Assembly: GCA_016932575.1 (NCBI GenBank)
Contig: JAFGCO010000029.1
Span: forward strand, 1 to 64,000
Direction: 5' to 3'
Origin: a bacterium
Lineage (GTDB): Bacteria > Zhuqueibacterota > QNDG01 > JAFGCO01
Length of the DNA: 64,000 bases
The position numbers were made by a program, and so were the translations under genes. Each line of letters begins with the position of its first letter. Positions within the stretch are counted from its first letter, which is position 1. Of the stretch, positions 35,786 to 46,000 are shown piece by piece. The notes beneath the pieces are model-generated. The model had not been told where the DNA came from, made no database searches, and worked only from the letters and a program-made list of their open reading frames with translations.

Positions 35786-35797
35786 AGTCCCCGAAAA

Positions 35798-38700
35798 TCA
35801 AGATGAATTTGTTCGGCTGTCATTTTTCTTTGAGGGGAACGTAAAAAAGAATGTAGCGCCTTTTTCAATCTGAGCTTCTGCCCAAATTTCACCCCCATGC
35901 CTTTGAACAATCCGTTTGACTGTAGCCAGGCCAATTCCCGTACCTTGAAAATCAAGATGCTGACGCTGAAACACATCAAACAGCCTGTCCGTATATTGCA
36001 TATCGAAACCAATACCATTGTCTCTAATATAATAAATTGTTTTATTCCCTTGTTTCTTACAGCCGAATTCAATTTTCGCTTTGGCTGTTGTTGAGGTAAA
36101 TTTCCAGGCGTTATCAATTAAATTATTCAACATCACACGCAGCAGTGTGGCATCACCGAAGATGATCATACCCGGCATCACCTTGAACGCCACGGATCGA
36201 TCCGGTGCAACATTCTTGTATTCATTGAAAATGGACTTTGACATTTTGCTTATATTCACATCTTTTAAATTCATCTCACTCCGAATCAAACGTGACAGCT
36301 TCAACAAACCATCGATCAAACGTCCCATCTGCTGACTGGCATGCTGAATTCGTTTCAGATAATCTTTCCCTGTATCATCCAGCTTGTTTATATAATCATC
36401 CAGCAGTGCTTGACTGAACCCGTTCATACTCCGAAGCGGTGCACGAAGATCGTGCGATACAGAATAGGCAAAGGCTTCCAGTTCACGATTGGCAGTTAAA
36501 AGATCCGCCGTTCGCTCTTCGACTTTACGTTCCAAATCTTCATTCAGGGCTCGTATTTCTTTCTGTGCCCTTTTCAGCTTTGCAAGCTGGTTCTGTGCCT
36601 TTTTCTCTGCACATCTGCGCTCATTCACCTGTATCTGAAGCTGATCATTGACTGCCTGCAATTGTTTGTTCTGCCGTGTGAAATGATGCGTCCTGATCCG
36701 AAAAACGACCGCCCCTGCAAGCAGTATGGTCATAATCACCAGCAGACGAAACCACAGGGTTTGTATAAACGGGGGTGTCACAATAATTCGGAGCGATGCG
36801 CCTTTCATGTTCCAGATGCCATGATTATTTGATCCGCGTATTTTTAAAGTGTAGGTTCCCGGATCCAGGTTTGTAAAAGTAACAGACCGCTTCTTTTCGA
36901 TGTCATGCCAATCGTGATCAAAACCTTCCAGAAAATAGGCATATTGATTGTCCTCGCTTGACAGAAAATTTAAAGCGGCAAACTCAAACGTCAGCACCGA
37001 CTGATCATATGCCAGCGTAATCTCATTGGTTTCTGAAATTGGTTTCTGAAGAACAGATCCGTTTTTATCAGGCCAAACCGGCCGGTTATTGATAAAAAAG
37101 TTGCTGAACACCACTGGCGGAATAAATGTATTGCTTTTCACTTCATCCGGAAAAAATGAAGTGACTCCCCGAATCCCTCCAAAAAAAAGTTCGCCTGAAG
37201 GATCTGCAAAATACGCATTATAATTGAACTGATTGCATTGCAATCCGTCATCAGAATCATAATTTTTAAACCGTTCGGTTGCCGGATCAAACCGGGAGAG
37301 TCCCTGATTGGTGCTCAGCCACAGGTTCCCTTTCAGATCCTCCAAAATTCCATAGATTGTATTATTCGCCAATCCGTCATTCTCATTATAGGCCACAAAC
37401 GTACCGGAGTCACGATCCATCAAATTCAAGCCGCCTCCAAGTGTTCCTATCCAGAATCGGCCCCGGTTATCTTCAAATATCGATTGAATAAATGAATTGC
37501 TCAAACTTGTTGAATCCCGCGGATTATGCACATATTGAACAAATGATTCGGATTCGGGATCGAAACGGTTTAATCCACAAAATGTGCCGATCCAAATCAC
37601 ACCGGTCCGATCTTCATATATGACTTTACAATCAAAATGACTGAGGCTGGTTGAATCACCTTCATTAAAGTGATACTGGTCAAAACGATCATCAGACCGC
37701 CTTAAAACACTCACACCAATATGGGTTGCACACCACAAATCACCATTTCGATCTTCCACAATTGAGTAAATATCATTATTGGAAATACTGCCTGGATCAC
37801 TCGGATTGTGACAATAATATCTGAACCCCCCCTCGGCCGGATTATAATAATTCAATCCGCCGTTAAACGTACCAAACCATAAAATGCCATGTTTATCTTT
37901 AAGAATCACTTTAATATTGTTGGAATGGATGCTATAAGGATTTTCGGGATCATACATAAAATAGGTGTACTGCCCTGTTTGATGACCAAGCAAATTAATG
38001 CCCCCGGTTTCGGTACCAAACCACAGGTCGCCTTCATTATGCCGATAGATTGCATAAACAACCGGGCTGTTTAAAAAACGGGAATCATTTGAGAGGAAGC
38101 TGTAATGATGAAAAGCAGCCTTATAGGGACTGTAATGATTCACGCCTCCCCTTGTGCCAATCCACACATCTCCAATTTCATCTTGAAAAATACACTGAAC
38201 CGACTGGTGATTTAAACTGTACTGCCCTTCAGTGCCGGGTTTATGTAAAGTCATATCTTCCAGATTTTTGTCAATGATATAAAGCCCCTGTCGGCTACCT
38301 ATCCACATATTCCCGTCAGTATCTTCAAAGAAAGCACGTACTGTATAAATAAGTTCTCCAGTCGGACCTCTCAAATGCCGGAGATGTCCGTTCTCAGGAT
38401 TATATATATATAATCCTCTCATATTGGTCCCTACCCATAATCTTCCCTGTTTATCTTCGGTAATTGAATACACACTGAGACCATCAGGCTTGAATTTTGA
38501 GAAAGCCCGAATGTGTTTAATTTTACCCGTTTGCATATTCATGCAATCCACGCCGGCTCCAAGAATACCAATCCATAACTGATTCTGCGAATCAATATGG
38601 AGTGCCTGAATCTCATTTCCTGCAATTGAGGACACATTTGTGGAATCATGAAAATAGTGTTGAAAACATTGGGTATCGAAATCATAAAAATTCAGTCCGT

Positions 38701-39163
38701 TTCGCGTTGCGATCCAGAGTCCCTGATCAGATTTAACAACTTGATTGATATTATTGCAAGTCAGACCGCATGAATCATCCGGATGATACTGATAGTGAAT
38801 AAATGAATCCTTTTCAGGATTATAGATATTTAATCCACCCGCATCTGTGCCGATCCAAATGCGATTCAGATGGTCTTCCTGAATATCACGGATCAGGTTA
38901 TAACTGAGACTGCCTGAATTTTCATTGTCATGCTGATAAACAGTAAATTCGTATCCGTTATAACGATTTAATCCATCATTCGTCCCAAACCATAAATATC
39001 CCCGGCTATCTTTAAAAATCACATTCACTTTGCTGTGTGACAATCCATTATCAATGGTCAGATGATCAAACCGCAAATGCACCGGCTTTGTATTGCCCAT
39101 CGAATGGATGAACAGAAACAAGATAATTTGATAAACAGGATATGACCTTCTTTTCAGGGACAT
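35798..39163 (-). CDS. Beta-propeller (Reg_prop)/YYY sensor histidine kinase, sensor 1
   Basis: 1,121 residues. Signal or anchor sequence, then fourteen Reg_prop-type motifs of the form W-[IFL]-G-T-x-x-G-[LV]-N-x-[FY] (residues about 25-690), enough for two seven-bladed propellers. A YYY immunoglobulin-like domain (about 745-810, with YAYFLEGFDHDWHDI and FTNLDPGTYTLKIRGSNNHG) and a membrane helix (about 820-838) follow, then a coiled coil, HisKA (SVSHDLRAPLRSM) and HATPase ([25 protein letters not shown]). Periplasmic part and domain order resemble Bacteroides hybrid two-component sensors of oligosaccharides, but the AraC and receiver parts are missing. Ligand likely an oligosaccharide; inferred. 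Confidence 0.93.
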   Translation of the reverse strand: MSLKRRSYPVYQIILFLFIHSMGNTKPVHLRFDHLTIDNGLSHSKVNVIFKDSRGYLWFGTNDGLNRYNGYEFTVYQHDNENSGSLSYNLIRDIQEDHLNRIWIGTDAGGLNIYNPEKDSFIHYQYHPDDSCGLTCNNINQVVKSDQGLWIATRNGLNFYDFDTQCFQHYFHDSTNVSSIAGNEIQALHIDSQNQLWIGILGAGVDCMNMQTGKIKHIRAFSKFKPDGLSVYSITEDKQGRLWVGTNMRGLYIYNPENGHLRHLRGPTGELIYTVRAFFEDTDGNMWIGSRQGLYIIDKNLEDMTLHKPGTEGQYSLNHQSVQCIFQDEIGDVWIGTRGGVNHYSPYKAAFHHYSFLSNDSRFLNSPVVYAIYRHNEGDLWFGTETGGINLLGHQTGQYTYFMYDPENPYSIHSNNIKVILKDKHGILWFGTFNGGLNYYNPAEGGFRYYCHNPSDPGSISNNDIYSIVEDRNGDLWCATHIGVSVLRRSDDRFDQYHFNEGDSTSLSHFDCKVIYEDRTGVIWIGTFCGLNRFDPESESFVQYVHNPRDSTSLSNSFIQSIFEDNRGRFWIGTLGGGLNLMDRDSGTFVAYNENDGLANNTIYGILEDLKGNLWLSTNQGLSRFDPATERFKNYDSDDGLQCNQFNYNAYFADPSGELFFGGIRGVTSFFPDEVKSNTFIPPVVFSNFFINNRPVWPDKNGSVLQKPISETNEITLAYDQSVLTFEFAALNFLSSEDNQYAYFLEGFDHDWHDIEKKRSVTFTNLDPGTYTLKIRGSNNHGIWNMKGASLRIIVTPPFIQTLWFRLLVIMTILLAGAVVFRIRTHHFTRQNKQLQAVNDQLQIQVNERRCAEKKAQNQLAKLKRAQKEIRALNEDLERKVEERTADLLTANRELEAFAYSVSHDLRAPLRSMNGFSQALLDDYINKLDDTGKDYLKRIQHASQQMGRLIDGLLKLSRLIRSEMNLKDVNISKMSKSIFNEYKNVAPDRSVAFKVMPGMIIFGDATLLRVMLNNLIDNAWKFTSTTAKAKIEFGCKKQGNKTIYYIRDNGIGFDMQYTDRLFDVFQRQHLDFQGTGIGLATVKRIVQRHGGEIWAEAQIEKGATFFFTFPSKKNDSRTNSS

Positions 39164-39232
39164 AAAAAATACCTGCTTTCTTGTTCACTGACAAAATATT
39201 TTTTTTAACCAATATAATGATCAAGTTCCTGT

Positions 39233-39679
39233 TTAATGTCCTTTAGGTACTTCATTCAGCAAGGCCCAATATAAAGCCAGCTGCTCCACAGCCTGCTGAA
39301 ACTGAATAAAATCGACTGGTTTTCGTACATAGCTGTTTGCACCCAGCTTGTAACTTTCGATAAGGTCCCGCTCCTCGTCTGAAGACGTTAAAATCACCAC
39401 AGGCAGCCACTTTGTTCGCTCGTCTGCACGAATGCGCCTCAGTACTTCAAGCCCGTTTACCTTAGGCAATTTAATATCGAGCATAACGATCACAGGCATG
39501 ACATTCAAATCGCGTTTTGCATACTCGCCTTCACCAAAAAGATAATCCAGTGCTTCCGAACCGTCACGGACCACTATCACATCATTAAGAATGTGATGCT
39601 TTTTCAATGTCCGGATTGTCAGTTCCTCATCATCGGGATTGTCTTCAACCAATAAAATACTTTTATTGTCCGCCATCAT
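39233..39679 (-). CDS. Stand-alone receiver domain (Rcp1-type response regulator)
   Basis: 148 residues, one receiver only. Acidic pocket in LLVEDNPDD, phospho-acceptor Asp68 in VIVMLDIKLPKVNG, switch residues in VVILTSSDEERD and Lys in YVRKPVDF. The insertion GEGEYAKRDLNVM before the Asp is the mark of Rcp1/CheY-like regulators that pair with phytochrome-type and other HisKA kinases. No output domain. It lies 15 bp after sensor kinase 2 and 69 bp before sensor kinase 1, so it may take phosphate from either or shuttle between them and the hybrid kinase. Confidence 0.92.
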   Translation of the reverse strand: MMADNKSILLVEDNPDDEELTIRTLKKHHILNDVIVVRDGSEALDYLFGEGEYAKRDLNVMPVIVMLDIKLPKVNGLEVLRRIRADERTKWLPVVILTSSDEERDLIESYKLGANSYVRKPVDFIQFQQAVEQLALYWALLNEVPKGH

Positions 39680-39694
39680 TCTCCTCCATTTTGA

Positions 39695-42600
39695 TTAATG
39701 CGTTTTTTTAGTATTTAGGGTAAAATAAAAGCTTGCTCCCTTTCCTACCTTCCCTTCTGCCCAGACACGCCCCCCATGCCTCTGTACAATCCGTTTTACA
39801 GTGGCCAGTCCGATACCTGTGCCTTCATAATCTTCATGGTGCCTCTGAAATACATCGAACAGATGGCTTGCATAACTCATGTCAAAGCCAATACCGTTAT
39901 CTCGAAAATAATAGACTGTCTGTCCATTCTTTTCGTCGCATCCAAAAATAATTTTTGCGTCTGATACCTTTGATGTAAATTTCCATGCATTGTCAATCAA
40001 ATTCGTCAGAAGCACTCTGATCAGCGATGGATCACTTTCGGTCATCATACCTTCCTGAATTTCCAGCTTCATGGATCGATCTGGCATGATTTGCCGATAC
40101 TCTTCTGCAATGGATCGCGCCATATCGCTGATATTCACTGATCGGACATGCATTTCATTCCGGGCAAGACGGGACAATTTCAGCAAACCATCAATGAGAT
40201 GACTCATGCGCTGACTGGCATTGCTGATACGCTGTAAATAATCAATCCCCCTTTCATCCAGTTTTTTCTGATAGTCATCAATCAGGACCTGGCTGAAGCC
40301 GTCCATGCTTCTGAGGGGTGTTCGAAGATCATGTGAGACAGAATAACTGAATGACTCCAGATCTTCATTGGATTGTTTTAACGCTTCGGCATACTTTTGG
40401 ATAGACATTTTTTGCTGTTCCAGTTCTTGATTGGCGACTTGTAAATCCTTGGTCCGCTCAGTCACCTGATGTTCCAGGGTTTTTCCCTGTTTTTTAATCT
40501 GAAAAAATCTATATTCAAAAATACCGAATATCACTGCCGCTAAAAAAATTATCATCAATATCCGAAACCACCAGCACTGCCAAAACGGCGGTTGAATAAT
40601 AATACAGACCGAAGCACCTGTTTCGTTCCAAACTCCGTCATTGTTAGTTCCCTTCACATAAAAGGTATATTTCCCCGGATTGATATTGGTATACGCCGCG
40701 CTTCGTCTGTTCCCGACATAACGCCATGACGCATCAAATCCCTCCAGCTTATACGCATACTGATTCTTTTCAGGCATTGTAAAATCTACGACAGCAAAAT
40801 CAAATGAAAAACTCGATTGCTGGTAAGACAAATGTACTTCCCTGGTTTCTGAAATATGGCTTTGAAGCGGAGAATTCTCCATGCCAACCAGCATGGGTTT
40901 GTTAAATATATAAAAATTTGTGATCAGTATTTGCGGCGGTGTTGTATTCTTTGACAATTTTTCAGGATAAACACAGTTAAATCCCTTTGTTGTCCCCAGA
41001 TAGACAATCCCGTTTCCCGCAGTAAATGCACTCTTTCGATTGAATTCATTGCTTTGAAAGCCGTCTGCCTTGGTAAAAATCTGGCTTTCCTCTGTTCTGG
41101 TGTTAAAACGGGCCACCCCCCTGTTGGTTGTCACCCAGAGTATGCCTGTTTTATCAAATGTCAATCCGACAATTCGATTGTCCGGCAAACCATCTTCCAT
41201 GTAATAACGTTTGAAAACTCTGGCTTGTGTGTCAAATCGATTCAATCCGATTTCTGTGCCGATCCAGAGCGTCGTATCATTCTCAAAGACAAGCGTGTGC
41301 GCCGAATTATCACTGATCGTTTTCGGGTCACCCGGATTATGGGATAATGATACAAATCGCCCCTTTTCCGGTTTAAATATACAAAATCCTGAAGCAGTGC
41401 CTATATACAGGCTCCCATCGGATCCTTCTTTGATATCATGAATCAGGTTATGGACCAATCCGCTGTTGTTTGTGTTGTACGATGTAAATGCTTGAGTTCT
41501 GCGATTAAAATGAATCAATCCCGTTCCAAAACTGCCAAGCCATAAATCGCCATGAATAGACTTCAATATACATTTAATATGGTCTTCCTGTATACCGCTG
41601 TTCAGGGTTGTAAACGATTGAAATCGTCCGGTCTTTTGATTCAATCGACACAAGCCTCCGGCCCATGTACCCACCCATATCTGATGGTGGGAATCTTCAA
41701 TAATATCTAAAACAGCGTCACTCGTTAAATTCGTTGTCTTTGAAGAATAATGATAAAACCGGTTGTTTTCTTGGTCAAAACGATTCAACCCCCCGCCATC
41801 TGTTCCTATCCATAGTTGACCCCGATGATCTTCCATAAAATCAGTGACCACATTATGACTGAGACTTCTGGATGCACCCGGAATATGTTGATAATGTAAA
41901 ATCGCTTCACTGTTTTTCAGGGAACGGTTGATTCCCCCCGAAAAAGTCCCAATCCACAAATTGTCTCTGTTATCCTGATAGATAGCATGAATAGATTCAT
42001 TGTTCAGGCTGTTGGGGACATAATCATCATGACGGTAATGCCAAAAATTGTCATGAACGGAATCATACAGGCTGAGACCGCCGTTTTCTGTGCCAATCCA
42101 CAAATGATTGCCCCCATCCACAAATAAGGTGAGAATATTATCGACTGTCAGACTATGCTCATCGCCCGGATCATGCATATAATGATCGATGATAAACATA
42201 TCCGATGCATTCAGGCCGATTCGGAATAATCCGCGATTGCTGGCAAGCCAGATCCTGCCATCCATATCTTCGACGATATAATATATAAGGACATTTGATA
42301 AAAGACCGCTTCCTTCATACTGAAGGTTGACGGATTGAAATGTTGTATCATCATTGAACAGATACAGTCCGGTTTCAGTACTGACCCACATATTGTTTCT
42401 GCTGTCTATATACACGTATTTCACATTGTTATCACGGAGGCTTTGCGGATCATTCGGATGATGTGTATATCTCGTCAGTGTATTCTGTTGATAATGAAAG
42501 CACAGCAGACCGATATCCGTACCCAGCCAGAGATTGCCCAGCGTGTCTTCTGCGATCGAACACAGATTAAAATTGATGCCATACAGGGGTGATGCATGAT

Positions 42601-43021
42601 CGTACATGGGATTTATGAAATGATCTTTTCCCCAGTCATATAAGCTTATGCCTCGTGCAGTGCCGATCCACAGATTATTATGCCGATCCTCATATAAGCA
42701 ATAAACAAGATTATGCAACAGACTCGTCTGATCGCCCACAATATTTTGAAATATTTTAAAATCCATTCCGTCATACAGATTCAGACCATAATACGTACCA
42801 ATCCACATCAGCCCCTTATGATCCTGAATCATGGATGTTATTGACGATGAAGACAATCCTTCATCCGGCGTGATATGCTTGAATTGTAATTGTATCGGCT
42901 GACTTTCGATATTCAGCACGAATATAAAAAAGAACATAACTCGTGTGACGAAACGAAGCAAAATTCTTGTTTTTCTAAATAGATAATTCATAACATTACT
43001 GATCATTGAGAATACACGCAT
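39695..43021 (-). CDS. Beta-propeller (Reg_prop)/YYY sensor histidine kinase, sensor 2
   Basis: 1,108 residues, same layout as sensor 1. Fourteen Reg_prop motifs, first GLMWIGTYYGLNLYDG and last GIVYLGTTKGFNCVYP, a YYY domain (YAYKLEGFDASWRYVGNRRSAAYTNINPGKYTFYVKG), one membrane helix (FRILMIIFLAAVIFGIFEY), a coiled coil of about 60 residues, HisKA with SYSVSHDLRTPLRSMDGFSQVLIDDY and HATPase with NLIDNAWKFTSK and DNGIGFDM. The kinase half is very similar to sensor 1, the propeller half much less so, which suggests a different ligand with shared downstream partners. No clear RBS for any of the Met codons at 43021, 43006 or 42991; the shorter starts also leave a signal sequence. Confidence 0.92.
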   Translation of the reverse strand: MRVFSMISNVMNYLFRKTRILLRFVTRVMFFFIFVLNIESQPIQLQFKHITPDEGLSSSSITSMIQDHKGLMWIGTYYGLNLYDGMDFKIFQNIVGDQTSLLHNLVYCLYEDRHNNLWIGTARGISLYDWGKDHFINPMYDHASPLYGINFNLCSIAEDTLGNLWLGTDIGLLCFHYQQNTLTRYTHHPNDPQSLRDNNVKYVYIDSRNNMWVSTETGLYLFNDDTTFQSVNLQYEGSGLLSNVLIYYIVEDMDGRIWLASNRGLFRIGLNASDMFIIDHYMHDPGDEHSLTVDNILTLFVDGGNHLWIGTENGGLSLYDSVHDNFWHYRHDDYVPNSLNNESIHAIYQDNRDNLWIGTFSGGINRSLKNSEAILHYQHIPGASRSLSHNVVTDFMEDHRGQLWIGTDGGGLNRFDQENNRFYHYSSKTTNLTSDAVLDIIEDSHHQIWVGTWAGGLCRLNQKTGRFQSFTTLNSGIQEDHIKCILKSIHGDLWLGSFGTGLIHFNRRTQAFTSYNTNNSGLVHNLIHDIKEGSDGSLYIGTASGFCIFKPEKGRFVSLSHNPGDPKTISDNSAHTLVFENDTTLWIGTEIGLNRFDTQARVFKRYYMEDGLPDNRIVGLTFDKTGILWVTTNRGVARFNTRTEESQIFTKADGFQSNEFNRKSAFTAGNGIVYLGTTKGFNCVYPEKLSKNTTPPQILITNFYIFNKPMLVGMENSPLQSHISETREVHLSYQQSSFSFDFAVVDFTMPEKNQYAYKLEGFDASWRYVGNRRSAAYTNINPGKYTFYVKGTNNDGVWNETGASVCIIIQPPFWQCWWFRILMIIFLAAVIFGIFEYRFFQIKKQGKTLEHQVTERTKDLQVANQELEQQKMSIQKYAEALKQSNEDLESFSYSVSHDLRTPLRSMDGFSQVLIDDYQKKLDERGIDYLQRISNASQRMSHLIDGLLKLSRLARNEMHVRSVNISDMARSIAEEYRQIMPDRSMKLEIQEGMMTESDPSLIRVLLTNLIDNAWKFTSKVSDAKIIFGCDEKNGQTVYYFRDNGIGFDMSYASHLFDVFQRHHEDYEGTGIGLATVKRIVQRHGGRVWAEGKVGKGASFYFTLNTKKTH

Positions 43022-43097
43022 TTAATTTCAATCACCGGCCAGGCTATATGGATCATCTTTTCTTACCTTTCAGAAGGAATGATTTTCATATAACATT

Positions 43098-46000
43098 CTA
43101 CTTTCTTTTTAAGGCCAGTGCCAGTTTGGACAAATCTTCAATTAAAAAGCCCACTTCGCTTGAACTGGCCTTGATCGTTCTCACAATTTCCTGATTTTTC
43201 TGGTTGACAGAAGCCACATTATCCATGGCATGCTGTACCTGATAGGAAAACTCCTGCATTTGATTGACCTTATCAGCAATAGAATGCAAACGTTCCATTT
43301 CTTCTTCCACAGCTGTATAAATTTGATCGAGGGTTACCCTGCCTTCACCGGCGATCCTGGCCGACTCTTTAACATCATCCAGCCCCTGTTTGATCACCTT
43401 TTCAATTTTAGATAAATCCGATTGCAATTCGGATATGGACTTTGAAATATCCACGGTTGATTTTGATGTGGTCCTGGCAAGATCACGGATTTCCTGGGCC
43501 ACTACCATAAATCCTTTTCCAAAATCGCCGGCTTTTGTGGCCTCTATCAATGCATTCAGGGCAAGAACATTCACCCGCGAAGCAACATCATCAATGAACA
43601 GGATAATTTCATCAATATGCGCGGAATATTGCATCATGCTTTTCATAATATCCCAGCTGGCGTAGACGTTTTTTTCTATATTTTCCATATAATCAAGTGT
43701 CGCCTGTATGGACTGGGTTCCCGATGCAACGGCCTGAACGGTTTTCTCAGCGGCAACACTGCTTTTTTTGGTTTCATAGGTTACATTGCGAATGGTGGAA
43801 AGAAACGACTCGACGATTGATTTTGTTTTATCGATGAAATTCGTTTGAGACATCGATCCGTCTTTCATATCATTCATAGCCCTGTCCACCTGCATAAAAA
43901 CCTGGCTCACCAGACTCGAATGAAATACCACGGTCTTTCCTGTCTCTGAAAGTTTTTCATAAGAAGCTTCAACCTGCTTTTTCTGCTGTTCCACTTCGAT
44001 GGTGCGTTCCCGTACCTCCATCTCCAGTTTTCTTCGATGGGTGTGATGGCTTCTAACCCGCCATTTATATAACATAAAAAGGATAAGGCCGATCAGCAGT
44101 GCAACACATAAACGGAACCACCATGTTTCCCAGAAGGGGGGTTCAATGATAATATCCACAGATACCCCTGTTTCATTCCAAACGCCATCATTGTTGGACG
44201 CCATAACGATAAATGAATACTCTCCGGGATCGAGATTCGTATAGGTGGCGGAGCGTTTTGTTCCGACATAATTCCAGTCGTCGAAATCGGATCCGGCCAG
44301 ACGATAAGCGTACTGATTCTTTTCAGGAAAAATGTAGTTCAAAGCGGCAAATTCAAAAGAAATCACATTTTGTTTATATGACAACCGGATATGCTTGACT
44401 TCACTGATATGGGCATTTAATGGAGAATTATCCCCTATAGGAACCGGTCTGTTGAAAATCTGAAAATCAGTAAAAACAATGGGCGGCACATACGTGTTGT
44501 GAGTTAATTCTGATGGATGGAATACATTAAATCCGTTAACCCCTCCAAAATAAATATCTCCATGACTGCTTTTAAAATGGCTGCATTGATAAAATTCATT
44601 TCCCTGCAGACCATCCGAGATATCATAGTTTTTAAATTCCCCGGTTTTTGGATCATACCGGGAGATCCCCTTATTCGTACTGAGCCAGAGATTTCCATGA
44701 TCATCCTCACGAAGCCCTTTGATTGCATCATTGGGCAAGCCGTCTTTGATATAAAATCGGGTGAATGTTTCTGTATCCCGATGGAACCGGTTTAATCCAC
44801 CGGTCGTGCCAACCCATAATGTTGAATCACTGGCTTCGAGAATGGTCAATACCCAGCCCTTGCTGATACTGGTGGTATCTTCTTCATCATGCCGGAAGGT
44901 CACAATACTCCGAGTTTCAGGATCGAGACAGTTGAGCCCCAGATCCCCGCCAATCCAAAGCTTTCCAAATGCATCCTCGATGACCACCCGAATGTGGTCG
45001 TCCGTAAGCTGGCTGTTCTGAATCGTAAAATTGATAAATCGGTTATTATCAAATTCAAGGCAGCTTACACCACCCCAGAAGGCACCGATCCACAATCGGC
45101 CCTTCCTGTCTTCGATGATACTGAAAACATTATTGCTGCTTAATCCGCTGTTTTCACGTGTATATTGCCTAGACCGTCCGGTTTTACGGTCAAACAAGTT
45201 CAAACCACCGGCCCAGGTACCTATCCAGCATCGGCCACGGCTGTCTTCGAATATCGAAAGCACCGAATTGCTGCTTAACTGACTGTTCCGGGTATCATAA
45301 TGATTAAATGTTCCGTCTTCTTCATCAAAAATATTCAGTCCTCCGCCATCTGTTCCAATCCATAAATCACCTTGAGAATCTTCAAAAAAGGATGTCACAG
45401 AATTGTGGCTCAGACTTTGATCGTTCCCGGGATTATGTTGATAGTGCCTGAATCCTCCGCCAAACTGCGGCAGCAGATTGATACCTCCGGCAAAGGTCCC
45501 TATCCAGAAGTTGCCTGTCCGGTCCTCGTAAATCGACCAGATAGAATTGTGGCTGAGACTTTTCTTATCAAACACGTCGGATGTGTAATGCTGAAAAGCA
45601 CCCGTCTCTTTATTAAAAACGTTTAGTCCCTCATTTTCAGTTCCGATCCATAAACGATTCTGCTGATCCTCCCGGATGGTAAATACAGCATTACCGCATA
45701 AACTGTTTGCATTCCAGGTATTATGACGGTAACGGGATTGTTTAAAATTGCCCAGCGAATCGATGCGAACCCGAATAAGTCCATCGCCGTGCGTACAGAT
45801 CCAGATATCTCCGTCCTGGTCCTCCAGCACACTTCGGATGATAAAATCACCAAACCGTTTAAACCTGACGAATTGCTGGTTATTGACACGGTATAAATCC
45901 ACATGACCGTGCCATGAGCCAATCCAGACATAATCTCTGCTGTCACAATAAACTGTATATAGATCGTTGCTGCTAAGGCTGTTTGGATCATCCGGTATTT

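Noticed and set aside
35782-36117. A 111-codon frame behind sensor kinase 1
   Set aside because: It overlaps the kinase's HATPase region in another frame and shows no domain.
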